A DNA stretch of 25,644 bases from Trichomonas tenax (Eukaryota > Parabasalia > Trichomonadida > Trichomonadidae): positions 1 through 25,644 of the forward strand of contig JALKBU010000759.1 of NCBI GenBank assembly GCA_023091735.1, written 5' to 3'. Positions 7,743 through 16,430 of this stretch are shown here, piece after piece. Numbering within the stretch: position 1 is the first letter of the stretch; each line of letters starts with the position of its first letter. A program made the translations under genes and the position numbers. The notes below the pieces were generated by a model, which worked only from the letters and a program-made list of their open reading frames with translations, did not search any database and was not told where the DNA came from.

Positions 7743-10004
7743 ATGGTTTCTGGATTTTGGACAGGAATATATAACACAGAGAGTGAAGTTTCGCTCGAAA
7801 TAGAGGCCAAAAACATACCAAAGCGCGATATTTATCACTCAATGGTTGTTGATGGAATCGCATTGGCCGAATTTATCCTCAAACTTCGAAATCAAAACAA
7901 TAATTACGACCTAATGAACGGCGGCAACTACGATTACTACGCAACGGAGATGGTTCGCTTCTTTAAAGTCTTGAAATCATTCAATTGCCAAGTTGCCATC
8001 GTTTTACCGCTTTCACACCTCTACGGTAACATCAACGAGTACGAAAACGAGGCATCTAACCAAGTTTTCAAGCAAGCACTTAAAAATATCAACAAATTAC
8101 AAAACGAACCATCGAATGTACAAGATATCAAGGGAATTTTCCCACCGTTCATATTCCAGGTCATCGCGGAAGTTGCAAATAAACTCAAAGTTCCGCTGAT
8201 TTACACGAAAAATGATATCAGAAAATATATCGCTAAGTTTATTTCCGTTGGCGATGCTGATGCCGCAATTATTGCTGACAGTGAATACCTTATCTTCCAT
8301 GATATTGTCGCAATTCCAATTGATTCATTTTATCACACTGATAAAGGCGTTTTGATGTGCACGTACATCACGAGACAGAATCTCTGCGAACACATAGGAC
8401 TCAACAATCCAGTAAAACTCGTCGATCTTTCGATCATGATGGGTAATCAATTTACAACACAATTAATGAACGATAAATACAATATTTACACATTATTGCA
8501 TCAGCCTCCAGATCCTACATATCCAGCACTTCTCATGGATGCTGCTGTTGAAACAATTAATAATGATGAAAAATTCTCGATTATGAATTCTTCTCCATTC
8601 TCAGAACTCTATGAGGGAGACACAGAGTTCAAGAACGCTGTCAACAACTCATACAAATACTTCGACATTTCATTCGGAATCCAAAGCGAAGGTAACACCG
8701 CGATCAGGAATGAAGCTGAGCACTGCAGAATGCCATCGTGGGCTCCATACGTTTTGGACGGAAACGATCTTTACTTGGAACCATTCTATGACGACTATTC
8801 ACACGAATTATCACCACTTAAGCTCATGGTTCCTTTCAGGAAAATTTTCTTCACAATATTGGGCCGCGAGAACGTCATTGAGCACTTCCTTCAGTGGGAT
8901 GGACCATCCACACGCAGCCTCCCACCAGACACCCAGGCAAAGCCATACAAAGATCTGATCAATCTCCCAGAGAACGAGAGATACCAGTTTTTGTACCAAA
9001 CAATACACAGAAACTTCCCAGCACTACCTGATATGCAAACAGACCCAATCACACAACTCGAGGAACCAGTAAGGACGGCCGCTTTAGCTTTGAGATATCT
9101 GCTATCTCTTTGTTTTACAGATAACCAGACACCATACACGAAGACGCCCGCTGACAAACAGGACTACGTCACCAACTTTTCGATCCTTGGTGCTCCACCG
9201 CTTGATGCATTCGAACTTCGCACATTGGCGGCAATGGTTGTCATCCTTTGCTTTGTTAACATGACGAACATCAGAATCCCTCAGGTCAAGCCAACACCAA
9301 GAAAGAGCCACGTTGCTATGTTATACCAAATCACAGTGCAGCACATTGTCTGGCTTCAGCAGTTTTTGGGACTTAGGAATTCAATCGTTGAACCAGAGAG
9401 AATGTTCAATGCTCGTATTTTCGCTACAGCGTACGAAAGCTATGGTATCATCTCATCAGAGAACTTCTACAGGTACTTCTTGGATAAGTCCAGTCTCGAA
9501 GTATTAGAAAAGACTCGCGTAAATCCACTCCTTAGAGTCGTCATGCATGCATTCCCAGGCGACTTGTTTACCACGTTCGTTAGCTGTCCAAGATGTCTCC
9601 CATCATCGATGTTCGCATCGGGCCAGAAGAAGCGCACCATCTCGTTGCTCACTGGTGAAGTTGAAGAAGTCAGTGAAGACGAAGTCGTCGTGAAGAAGCC
9701 AAAGACCAACGCCTATGTTCCTCCTCCACCACCACCAACACAGAAAAAGAAACCAGAGAAGAAGAAGGAGATGAACGAAGACGAGGAAATGGCATTCCTC
9801 ATGGAGATGGCTGCAAAGAACGAGGGTGGTCCAAAGATCGTCCAGGCTCAGCCAAAGACGAAGAGCAAAGGACCAGCGAAGAGAAGAGTCGAGAAGGCCG
9901 ATCTCAACACCTTGAAGAAAGAGTTCGAGCAAGAGACAAAGGATGGAAAGTTAGAGGCTAAGAGACAGAAGAAGCAGGTGTACGTCTACCGTGGTGATGA
10001 TTAA
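7743..10004 (+). CDS. FEN/XPG-fold protein of the Asteroid/FAM120/Mkt1 type
   Basis: A 753-residue protein. The N-terminal ~250 residues have the layout of an XPG/FEN PIN-like nuclease domain: VVDGIALAEFI at 35-45 (XPG-N block 'vvDg.aL'), DADAAIIADSEYLIF at 171-185 (XPG-I block, normally an acidic cluster ending 'SnDSDfli') and DLSIMMGN at 228-235 (helix-hairpin region, 'l..lGnD'). Several acidic metal ligands of active FEN enzymes are missing: the second block's DSD is reduced to DSE and GND to GNQ. A helical middle domain (about 270-620) follows. The last ~130 residues are Lys/Glu-rich with a PPPPPP run near 659, suggesting an unstructured nucleic-acid-binding tail. Family relatives with degenerate sites act in post-transcriptional or nuclear regulation rather than cutting DNA. 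Codons are less AT-rich than in neighbouring genes, which suggests good expression. Confidence 0.65.
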   Translation: MVSGFWTGIYNTESEVSLEIEAKNIPKRDIYHSMVVDGIALAEFILKLRNQNNNYDLMNGGNYDYYATEMVRFFKVLKSFNCQVAIVLPLSHLYGNINEYENEASNQVFKQALKNINKLQNEPSNVQDIKGIFPPFIFQVIAEVANKLKVPLIYTKNDIRKYIAKFISVGDADAAIIADSEYLIFHDIVAIPIDSFYHTDKGVLMCTYITRQNLCEHIGLNNPVKLVDLSIMMGNQFTTQLMNDKYNIYTLLHQPPDPTYPALLMDAAVETINNDEKFSIMNSSPFSELYEGDTEFKNAVNNSYKYFDISFGIQSEGNTAIRNEAEHCRMPSWAPYVLDGNDLYLEPFYDDYSHELSPLKLMVPFRKIFFTILGRENVIEHFLQWDGPSTRSLPPDTQAKPYKDLINLPENERYQFLYQTIHRNFPALPDMQTDPITQLEEPVRTAALALRYLLSLCFTDNQTPYTKTPADKQDYVTNFSILGAPPLDAFELRTLAAMVVILCFVNMTNIRIPQVKPTPRKSHVAMLYQITVQHIVWLQQFLGLRNSIVEPERMFNARIFATAYESYGIISSENFYRYFLDKSSLEVLEKTRVNPLLRVVMHAFPGDLFTTFVSCPRCLPSSMFASGQKKRTISLLTGEVEEVSEDEVVVKKPKTNAYVPPPPPPTQKKKPEKKKEMNEDEEMAFLMEMAAKNEGGPKIVQAQPKTKSKGPAKRRVEKADLNTLKKEFEQETKDGKLEAKRQKKQVYVYRGDD

Positions 10005-10611
10005 GTATTTATTTTTATATATTTATATATATTTTTTGGTTATATGATAAAGTGGAGTTTTTATATTTTTTCTTCTTTTTTTGTTCTCGAGACCATTAAT
10101 TATCGACTAACTTTATATTTTTTGTATTTATTAGATTCCAAATACATTGATAACATAGATAAACATGTATAAAACAGTATAAACTGATTGGGATCTGATA
10201 ATTCTGCTAATATTGTATGCTTTTGAATCAATTATCATTGAGTGATTGGAGAAAATATCATTTCTCGGTTGAACAATAACAAACATGGAATTATAATATA
10301 CTATATGAGTAAGATCGTTTTGTCAAAGAAATAATGATTTTGAGAAAAATATCGAATTCGATTTTAATTTGATCGGACACTACAAGAATCAACTTAACAA
10401 TTAACTAAATTTTCATTAAGCTATCGATATATCACAAATAAAAGCAATTTCGAGGTTCAAAATTTGTGAATCGTAAAATATTTGAAGTTGTGCAAAATCT
10501 TAATAAAATTTATTCACTAAACAGTGTTTTAAGCCTATGCAATATGTAAAAATCAAAAATAGAAATAATCATAAAAAGTGACAAAATCATCCTAAAACGT
10601 GACAAAATCTA
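10005..10611. other. Intergenic spacer
   Basis: About 600 AT-rich bases between two plus-strand genes. T-rich sequence just after the stop at 10004 may belong to the 3' end of the FEN-like gene. At its right edge there is a duplicated 16-base promoter-like motif, listed separately. I see no coding sequence. Confidence 0.4.
10573..10609 (+). promoter_or_regulatory. Duplicated GTGACAAAATC element before a start codon
   Basis: AAAAAGTGACAAAATC at 10573-10588 is repeated as AAAACGTGACAAAATC at 10594-10609, a period of exactly 21 bases, or about two turns of DNA. The second copy ends 2 bases before the ATG at 10612. The two copies differ at one of 16 positions. A site repeated on one face of the helix beside a start looks regulatory. 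Confidence 0.45.
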
Positions 10612-11139
10612 ATGTTATCGTTTTTGTTTGTTTCCGCGTATTCAGGAACGACAGTCGAGAATCCACCGATCAAATTATTGAACCCAACGGTTTTCACGAC
10701 GAATATCAACATCAAATGCTCATTATCCAACCTCGAAAACACATTATACTCAAAAGGCTATTGCACGAAGGATATGGCCTCGAAATTCGCCAAGAAAATG
10801 AAATTCGCGAACTCAAATTCTATCAAAGAGGTCGTTTTCCGGATGGATATCGATCCACATCACACATCATCGAGATTTGCAAAGAGAACAACTTCTATGA
10901 TTAAGGCCACTAAGACCAATGCCAACGAAGTCCGTATTACCGGTGGGATTATCACTTCAAAGGCCGACGTACAATCGGAAGTTATAACAACAACATGCTC
11001 AAAGTTCCTTTGGTGGGAATGGGACAAGCACATCGAAATCAAGTGGAGACCATTGACTGCCATGGAATTGGACAAGGTTAACAAATACGTCACAAATAAT
11101 TCTGCGTCTCGTGAGGCTCAGATAAAGAACAAGTTTTAG
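10612..11139 (+). CDS. 175-residue orphan protein, possibly with a short signal peptide
   Basis: The protein opens MLSFLFVSAYSGTTVENPPI. Its first ~11 residues are hydrophobic and could be a short signal peptide, though there is no basic n-region beyond the Met. The rest is basic, with SNSIKEVVFRMDIDP (about residues 67-81) and KFLWWEWDKHIEIKWRPLT (about residues 132-150) as its most distinctive, beta-prone stretches and a charged C-terminus ending KNKF. Four Cys are present. No family was recognised. The ATG lies 2 bases after the second copy of the GTGACAAAATC element. The alternative is a cytosolic protein whose N-terminus only resembles a leader. Targeting to the hydrogenosome is less likely, because the start lacks Arg. 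Confidence 0.6.
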   Translation: MLSFLFVSAYSGTTVENPPIKLLNPTVFTTNINIKCSLSNLENTLYSKGYCTKDMASKFAKKMKFANSNSIKEVVFRMDIDPHHTSSRFAKRTTSMIKATKTNANEVRITGGIITSKADVQSEVITTTCSKFLWWEWDKHIEIKWRPLTAMELDKVNKYVTNNSASREAQIKNKF

Positions 11140-11524
11140 TTGATGTATTGGATAAAATCTTCTATTGAACCCATCTTGAATATAATTTATCCTTTTTTGA
11201 TATTATTCAAAATGTCTCTACTATTATATAGTCTATATCATAATGAAAAGTTTTGGGATATTAGTAAATGGTATCTCTCGTTTTAATCAATATTTGACAA
11301 TAGTTATATTGTAAAAAGTGAAAAACGTATCGAGAATAATACAGTTCAATAATAAAATAGACAATAAAAGTCAAACAGAGCTTTTCAATAAATCCATTTT
11401 AACAATTTCTAAAAAAAGAAACAGTCGAATTTTTGAGTCTCAGACTCTTTATCTGTTCTCAGATAGAGATATTGAGATCAAAGGTTCAATTTCTGGTTTC
11501 AAAACAGAAATAAATCGAAATTTT
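11140..11524. other. Spacer and possible lost 5' end of the next gene
   Basis: AT-rich sequence between the orphan at 10612 and the first in-frame ATG of the next gene. A 24-codon frame starts at the ATG at 11212 and ends at TAA 11284. From 11315 the frame of the downstream gene is open but has no ATG until 11525. The 70 codons before that ATG read like protein (for example SDRDIEIKGSISGFKTEI), so coding sequence probably extends upstream of the first usable ATG. Confidence 0.4.
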
Positions 11525-12571
11525 ATGAAAATATTTTATGAAAATGGAAAAATGGGTGTTCAAATTACAGCCACTGTTAGACCAACTAAAGTGGAAGTGA
11601 GTTTATCGAAAGCAAAAGGCAGCATATTTGCTAAATCGACAATAATTGAAGATGATCAGGATTTGATTGAGCAAGAACATATACAAGCTGCACCAATGAT
11701 GTGGCTTGGAAATCCTGACAATTTGGAAAAGTACTTTCAAAATTACGAAGAAATTACGAAAATTGTTTCAAATTCTCGTTTATTTGAGCTATTTCTTCAA
11801 TTTACACATATCAAATCATCGTTGAACAAGTTTTATACAGTGTACAGAGATTTTTACATGAATTATTCCAAAAAAACAAGATATCACTCATTAATTTACG
11901 CAGCACTGCTTTTGAGCCCCGATGGAATGCTACCATCGATTACACAGCTTACAGAACTCTGTTATTTATTTGTAGACATATGTTTAGCATCACAAAAAAA
12001 GTTAAAATCTCAAATAAGAATCATTTACAATGAATTAATTAATTTGTTAGAAGATGCTCAAATGGACATCATTGTTCCAGCGGTAACCCATATCGCAAGT
12101 TCTGTAATCAGAATCAACGAGAAAGAAAGCAAAATTAATCCAATTCCAGATATGAGCAATGTTTCACCAGAACTTATTGAATATTTTTTCTCACTATGCC
12201 CATTGGAAATTATTATTGACTCATATAGTATTGTTTATCATAATAGATTTTGCAAAATAGCAAAATCAAAGAAAATTGCAGATGAATCTATTTTGAAAAA
12301 AGCTGTTATCGATGTTATAGGAAGGAATCAATGCAACATTGATTTCTTAACTTACTTCATTGATTTTCTTCATAATACAGAATTATCGAAATATATTGAT
12401 GTTTCAAATGATATTGAATTCTTAGAAAAACCTATAAAGGAAGCCTTTCGAAATTACTTCAATAAACAGCCTCCACCAAAAGTCAATGTTACAGAAAATT
12501 ATGATTTAGATATCAACAGGAATATGTATATTGCAAACCAGTTCATTTACTCCAATTTCCCTCAAATATAA
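11525..12571 (+). CDS. Helical orphan protein, 5' end unresolved
   Basis: From the first in-frame ATG (11525) to TAA (12569-12571) the frame encodes 348 residues. The frame is open back to 11315, just after TAA at 11312-11314, with a GTG at 11318 but no ATG in that 5' stretch. The N-terminal part (FESQTLYLFSDRDIEIKGSI, upstream of the ATG) is beta-prone. The rest is helical, with many Leu/Ile-rich helices, and the protein ends SNFPQI. No motif or family was recognised. Codon use is more AT-rich than in the FEN-like and coiled-coil genes, suggesting weak expression or relaxed selection. Either the true start is 11525, or an indel has removed the original start and the gene is a recent pseudogene. 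Confidence 0.5.
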   Translation: MKIFYENGKMGVQITATVRPTKVEVSLSKAKGSIFAKSTIIEDDQDLIEQEHIQAAPMMWLGNPDNLEKYFQNYEEITKIVSNSRLFELFLQFTHIKSSLNKFYTVYRDFYMNYSKKTRYHSLIYAALLLSPDGMLPSITQLTELCYLFVDICLASQKKLKSQIRIIYNELINLLEDAQMDIIVPAVTHIASSVIRINEKESKINPIPDMSNVSPELIEYFFSLCPLEIIIDSYSIVYHNRFCKIAKSKKIADESILKKAVIDVIGRNQCNIDFLTYFIDFLHNTELSKYIDVSNDIEFLEKPIKEAFRNYFNKQPPPKVNVTENYDLDINRNMYIANQFIYSNFPQI

Positions 12572-12778
12572 GAATCAATGAATAGAAAAATGTTTTATTG
12601 AATTCTTTCAGTGCAAAAACACAATAATTTAAGATATGAAAATGTTTACATGGTACTTGGCATTTGATTAACCTCATCAAATGGAAGAAATATTGTTTTA
12701 ATTATTCGATATATAAACTTTTTTTTGTGTATGATTAAATTGTATTGATTTCGACAGTACACGGTATTGAAATGAGTT
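12572..12778. other. Intergenic spacer
   Basis: About 200 AT-rich bases between the 3' ends of the helical orphan (+) and the NTF2-like pseudogene (-). I see nothing specific in it. Confidence 0.4.
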
Positions 12779-13169
12779 CTATGCAATTTGGAGTGCTAAA
12801 CAACTTGTTATTCCATATCTATGAACTGATACATCAATTTCTTCGAGAATGAATGTCAATAGGAACGGGGGCTCATTGCTATGCATTTCACGCCTCGCTT
12901 GTGCTGTAACTAAATCTCGTCCTCCAATTAAAGGCTGATCAGAAAAACTAGAGTTCTTGACCATCACCAATGGAACCATATCGTTAAATTTTTTCAATAT
13001 ATTTGTTTTTCCTTGAATTAATTCATCATTAAATTTCATTATACAGTTTTCTGTCTGTTTGTTAGAAATAAAACTGAACAAAGAATGGCTCAATCGATTC
13101 TGTCTTTGTTGCAAGCTTGAAAAAGTGCTCTATAAACTTTTTCGAAAGTTCATGATAATTGACACTCAT
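12779..13169 (-). pseudogene. NTF2-like pseudogene, first copy
   Basis: A minus-strand ATG (13167-13169) starts MSVNYHELSKKFIEHFFKLA, which fits the first helices of nuclear transport factor 2 ('YeeL.kaFv.hYYqlfd'). The frame stops at TAA 13062-13064. A shifted frame continues with FNDELIQGKTNILKKF, which matches the 'f.g.q.QGk.aI.ekl' region, and ends with a strand-rich PFLLTFILEE...SCLALQIA and TAG (12779-12781). The total span of 391 bases is about 130 codons, the normal length of NTF2 (about 127 residues). NTF2 proteins carry RanGDP into the nucleus, and the wider fold includes NXT/p15 and many others. The break around 13030-13064 (a stop plus a one-base shift) makes it non-functional as it stands. 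A second broken copy lies at about 16020-16206. Confidence 0.6.
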
Positions 13170-13446
13170 TTTCTGACATATGTCAAGATGTAAAGTCAAA
13201 TTTTAGATGATGAAACATTCACAAATTGTTTCCATTTTTAAATCACCGAATACTACATATCCTGAACTATGTTTCATATAAAGAATTATTGAATTATAAC
13301 TAACAAACAAACATTTTATTTTATCATTAGATGCATCAATGAAATATCAGCAACAATTAGATCATTTGATGAATTAACACATCTTTTAAAATCAATATCT
13401 CTTAGCATTTGATTGATGAACATGATTTTTCGTGATTATTTTAAAA
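13170..13446. other. Intergenic spacer
   Basis: AT-rich spacer upstream of the NTF2-like pseudogene start and downstream of the armadillo-like gene's stop. It includes TTTACATCTTGACA (reverse strand) about 20-35 bases before the pseudogene ATG, a weak relative of the TTTACRTGNCAAA motif. No gene is seen. Confidence 0.35.
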
Positions 13447-14850
13447 TTAGAAAGGAAGAATGTCAATCATATCTTCTTCATCAAGTTCATCATTGACACA
13501 CACTAGGATTTCATTTGCAAGTAATTCTGATCCTGTGTCCGTCTGACTCATCATTTCCATAACTTCCATGAAAAAATCTCGCTCAACAAACTCTCTATTT
13601 GAAACATCATCATAAATAATACACTTAATAGCTTTCAATAGTGATATTCTTAATATTTCACCTGCTTCAGGAAGTATTTCCAAAAACTCGTTGAATAAAT
13701 CAGGGAAAATGCCTTGCGCCCATAATATCGATGTGCTCGCATCTCTAATAAGCATTTTAGCATAGATATGCAAGAAAGATTTTTTCATGTTGAATGAACA
13801 TTTGGAGATGTTTGCAAGGATCTCTTTGAATTTATCAGATCTCCGGATCATATCAAAGTATTCAGATGATCCCTCGATATCACAGAAGCCATCAATCAAT
13901 TCAGCATATTCATCGTCTGGATTGTTAGGAGTGAAGAAATTGTTGAGAATTCCTTCTAATATATGCCACTTGTCTTGGTTGTCTGATATTGTAAATCTTG
14001 ACAATAACTCCTCGAATGTTTCATACAAAGCATATCTGCATGATCCATCTTGGTCTAGTTCGCAAGGATTGCTTAATATTGCTAATAAAACTTTGACTGC
14101 TGGACCAATTAAATTACTGATGTTATTCTTGCTCCTTTTGAATACGAAGCCAACGCACTTCAAAACAACACTTAGAACTTCTCGGCGTCTCGATTTCAAA
14201 TGAAGAAGTAAGACATCATAGTATTTTGGAACTGTGACGACTCTATTTTCAAAAATATCTTGTGAAGTCATTTTGGAGACTCTGCTGCATATCTGGAAGA
14301 GAACGGTGCGAAAGTTCAAACTGATTTCTCTGTAAACCATCGAAATTATTGTTTCTATTAATTCGAAGTGTTCAACAAAGTAATCTGCTGCGTATTTTCT
14401 TTGCTCGATGTAGCATATGATGAATCTCGTTGTGCTGGTCAAATGTTTCTCAACAGGAAGCAATGAAACGATTCTTCCTGCTAATTCTACAGGTAAATCG
14501 ATTGATGTATTTAGAACAACACTCACAAGGATGGAAATAGTAATATCAATTACATCTGGAGTCTCAGAATCCAAAAATACGGCAATTCGATTAACAAAAT
14601 CTGTCTGTTCAATCATTTGATCGATTTCACCATCGACATTCGTCAGCAGTACATCCAGGTATCTCAAGTATTCTAAATTTTCCTCAAAAGGCATATTATC
14701 GATATTAAATTGCAATTGTAGAATGATTTCTTCTTGTTTCAGATCCAATATATCCTTCGGACGGTCAATTATCTCCAGCCCGATTTTGTCGATTCTGTAC
14801 ATTTCCTCTGGTTCTACTTCATCCTGAATCTTGTACTCTGGATATAACAT
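13447..14850 (-). CDS. Armadillo/HEAT-like helical repeat protein
   Basis: A 467-residue protein starting MLYPEYKIQDEVEPEEMYRI at the ATG 14848-14850. After an acidic N-terminal ~60 residues it is a series of helix pairs with ARM/HEAT-like spacing, for example RIAVFLDSETPDVIDITISI, EVLSVVLKCVGFVFKRSKN and EILRISLLKAIKCIIYDD, and it ends with an acidic tail (EEDMIDILPF). There is no signal peptide or membrane segment. Trichomonads have large families of such armadillo-like proteins of unknown role; the repeats are generally protein-binding. The start is fixed by a TTCATTATT initiator 7 bases upstream, almost the same as that of the Sti1-like gene; the TTG at 14869-14871 that would extend the frame lies upstream of it. 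It is not specific enough to call importin-alpha. Confidence 0.65.
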   Translation of the reverse strand: MLYPEYKIQDEVEPEEMYRIDKIGLEIIDRPKDILDLKQEEIILQLQFNIDNMPFEENLEYLRYLDVLLTNVDGEIDQMIEQTDFVNRIAVFLDSETPDVIDITISILVSVVLNTSIDLPVELAGRIVSLLPVEKHLTSTTRFIICYIEQRKYAADYFVEHFELIETIISMVYREISLNFRTVLFQICSRVSKMTSQDIFENRVVTVPKYYDVLLLHLKSRRREVLSVVLKCVGFVFKRSKNNISNLIGPAVKVLLAILSNPCELDQDGSCRYALYETFEELLSRFTISDNQDKWHILEGILNNFFTPNNPDDEYAELIDGFCDIEGSSEYFDMIRRSDKFKEILANISKCSFNMKKSFLHIYAKMLIRDASTSILWAQGIFPDLFNEFLEILPEAGEILRISLLKAIKCIIYDDVSNREFVERDFFMEVMEMMSQTDTGSELLANEILVCVNDELDEEDMIDILPF

Positions 14851-14855
14851 TAAAT

Positions 14856-14860
14856 AATGA
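14856..14860 (-). promoter_or_regulatory. Trichomonad initiator (Inr) of the armadillo-like gene
   Basis: Read on the minus strand this is TCATT within CATTCATTATTTA, immediately before the ATG at 14850. It fits TCA(+1)YW and matches the box at 6376-6380 nearly base for base. Confidence 0.65.
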
Positions 14861-14899
14861 ATGTTAAACAAACTTACGAAACATTTATTTTGCTAAACC

Positions 14900-15480
14900 A
14901 AACACATGTACGCCATTTTCTTATCAATATCTCTTCAAAAAAACATTTGACTTAATATATCAACAATTTTAATGATAATCAATATCCATCAAACATCGAA
15001 ACTATTTAATATACAAATGAAAGCACTTTCATATCATTATTTTTTATATATCACACCATAATCAATATTTGTTAATATTTCATTATTTTTATGACAATGA
15101 GTATTCAATAACCATGAAATACCATTGATAAGAAAATTCCAGCATAGGCATATCATAGTCTTGTTGATATCTCTTTATGATTAATATTTTGTTAATATTT
15201 TCCCTATTTTTATGAAAATGAATGCCAGACAAGCATATAATATATTTCAAATCAAAATTCAAACATATGTACATATTTTCTTTCTTTCTATCTCTTAATA
15301 ACCAATTTTCGATAATATGTCGATAGTTTGTAAAGTAATGAGTACTCCACAAATATAAAATACTTTCACAATCAAAATATGAATATAGAAATATCATACA
15401 CATGTTGATATCTCATTATAACGAATTTTTAGAAATATTTTTACTGTTTTTATTCCGATGTATATTTTTAAGAGTGAATT
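14900..15480. repeat. Degenerate tandem repeat of about 120 bases, about five units
   Basis: The anchor TATCTC/TATCAC recurs at 14928, 15049, 15168, 15289 and 15409, which are steps of 121, 119, 121 and 120 bases. Around each anchor the same order of blocks can be followed: an AATATTT(T)GTTAATATTT-like block, TTTTTATGA.AATGA, a TCA-containing block with ATATTTCAAATCAAAAT, then ACATATGTACATATTTTC. Units have diverged by substitutions and small indels. The array begins about 50 bases upstream of the armadillo-like gene's ATG, so it could include or displace its promoter region. It is a minisatellite or satellite of unknown origin; the short frames in it are chance. Confidence 0.6.
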
Positions 15481-16019
15481 TATAATGTAGAGAAAAATTT
15501 AAGTCTAAATTCATAACACCAGGCTTCATCTATCGAATTCAACTGCCGTCTCATATTTGATTTAAATCAATGATGGTTTCAGTTATGAACAACCTTATAT
15601 ATGTACATTCAAATTTGATGCATGAGAGCTCTGAATCTCATAATGTGATCTGACAAATTATTAGAAACCGAATAAACTATCGTGAGTATTATATAGATAT
15701 TACAATAGCCGAAAATTCTTAAATTCTGTTCGAAATTTGAGTATTATACAACAATTTGATATATTTGATCTCGATTTATGTTAAAAGGTAAAGAAATTGT
15801 ATTTTATTCGTAGATATGCATAAGAGATCAATTATCTAAACTATGCAAAGAGATACAGCAATACGTTAACCATTATTCAAACTCGAAATATTCTAAGTCA
15901 GATGAAATGCATCAAAATAAGTTGGGTTCTTTCTCAATAATCCCAACATATAACAGGAGTACATCCGGACCTTTTCTATTCTTAATGCACATCAAAAAGT
16001 TGCAATCTTTTCATGAAAG
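15481..16019. other. Intergenic stretch
   Basis: About 540 AT-rich bases between the 120-base array and the second NTF2-like remnant. An ATG at 15907 opens the frame that runs into that remnant, but the part before about 16020 shows no family resemblance. I see no repeat or RNA gene. Confidence 0.3.
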
Positions 16020-16206
16020 ATTGCAGATTTTGGCTTATAAACGAACAAAACAGCGTTTTATATTGAAAGGCATTATGCATCAATGGTTATTTTTTGATGA
16101 TGAATTAATTCAAGGAAAAACCAGTCAAATAAAATGTATCAAAAAGGAATTATTATGGCCTCTATCTTCTCAAATTCCACACAATTTTTCAGAGAAAAGG
16201 CTATAA
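16020..16206 (+). pseudogene. NTF2-like pseudogene fragment, second copy
   Basis: The segment FFDDELIQGKTSQIKCIK at about 16090-16140 matches the QGKT core of the pseudogene at 12779-13169, and 25 bases are identical (16097-16121 against 13005-13029 on the other strand). Upstream, a frame one base out gives AFYIERHYASMVIF, which would join the QGKT frame if the run of six T at 16090-16095 were one base shorter. The frame ends at TAA just after 16203, well before a complete NTF2 domain would end, so the copy is also truncated. It lies on the opposite strand to the first copy, about 3 kb away. Confidence 0.45.
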
Positions 16207-16430
16207 TTACTTGATAATAATGAGAAGTTTCTCCTCTTAATATAATTGAAAGAAAAGAATAAAACTAATAACTATATTGCTTGGTTGACGTAGGCGTAAA
16301 ATAAACGAAGATGTGGAAAATTGCGGGGAAAAAGTGCGGCAAGTCGTTGTAAACCATTCAAATCTCCAAAATTGCGCAATATAATGTTGCGCCAACCAGA
16401 GATGAGTTCATTTTATAAATTGTCTCTTTG
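16207..16430. promoter_or_regulatory. Upstream region of the gene at 16431
   Basis: About 220 bases, less AT-rich than most spacers here, with GGGGAAAAAGTGCGGCAAG (16325-16343) and two TTGCGC words near 16374 and 16387. A TCATT initiator candidate lies at 16408-16412, about 21 bases before the ATG at 16431. The richer composition suggests a functional promoter, but no specific factor can be named. Confidence 0.35.

Noticed and set aside
9603..9932. A 109-codon antisense frame inside the FEN-like gene
   Set aside because: It is the shadow of the Lys/Glu and Pro-rich coding strand and has no promoter or domain of its own.
13299..13312. ACTAACAAACAAAC, similar to the trichomonad 3' splice/branch signal ACTAACACACAG
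   Set aside because: There is no AG at the right place, no GTAYGT donor, and no gene that would be joined by removing it.
15089..15403. A 104-codon minus-strand frame
   Set aside because: It lies wholly within the 120-base tandem array and its residues follow the repeat, so it is not a gene.
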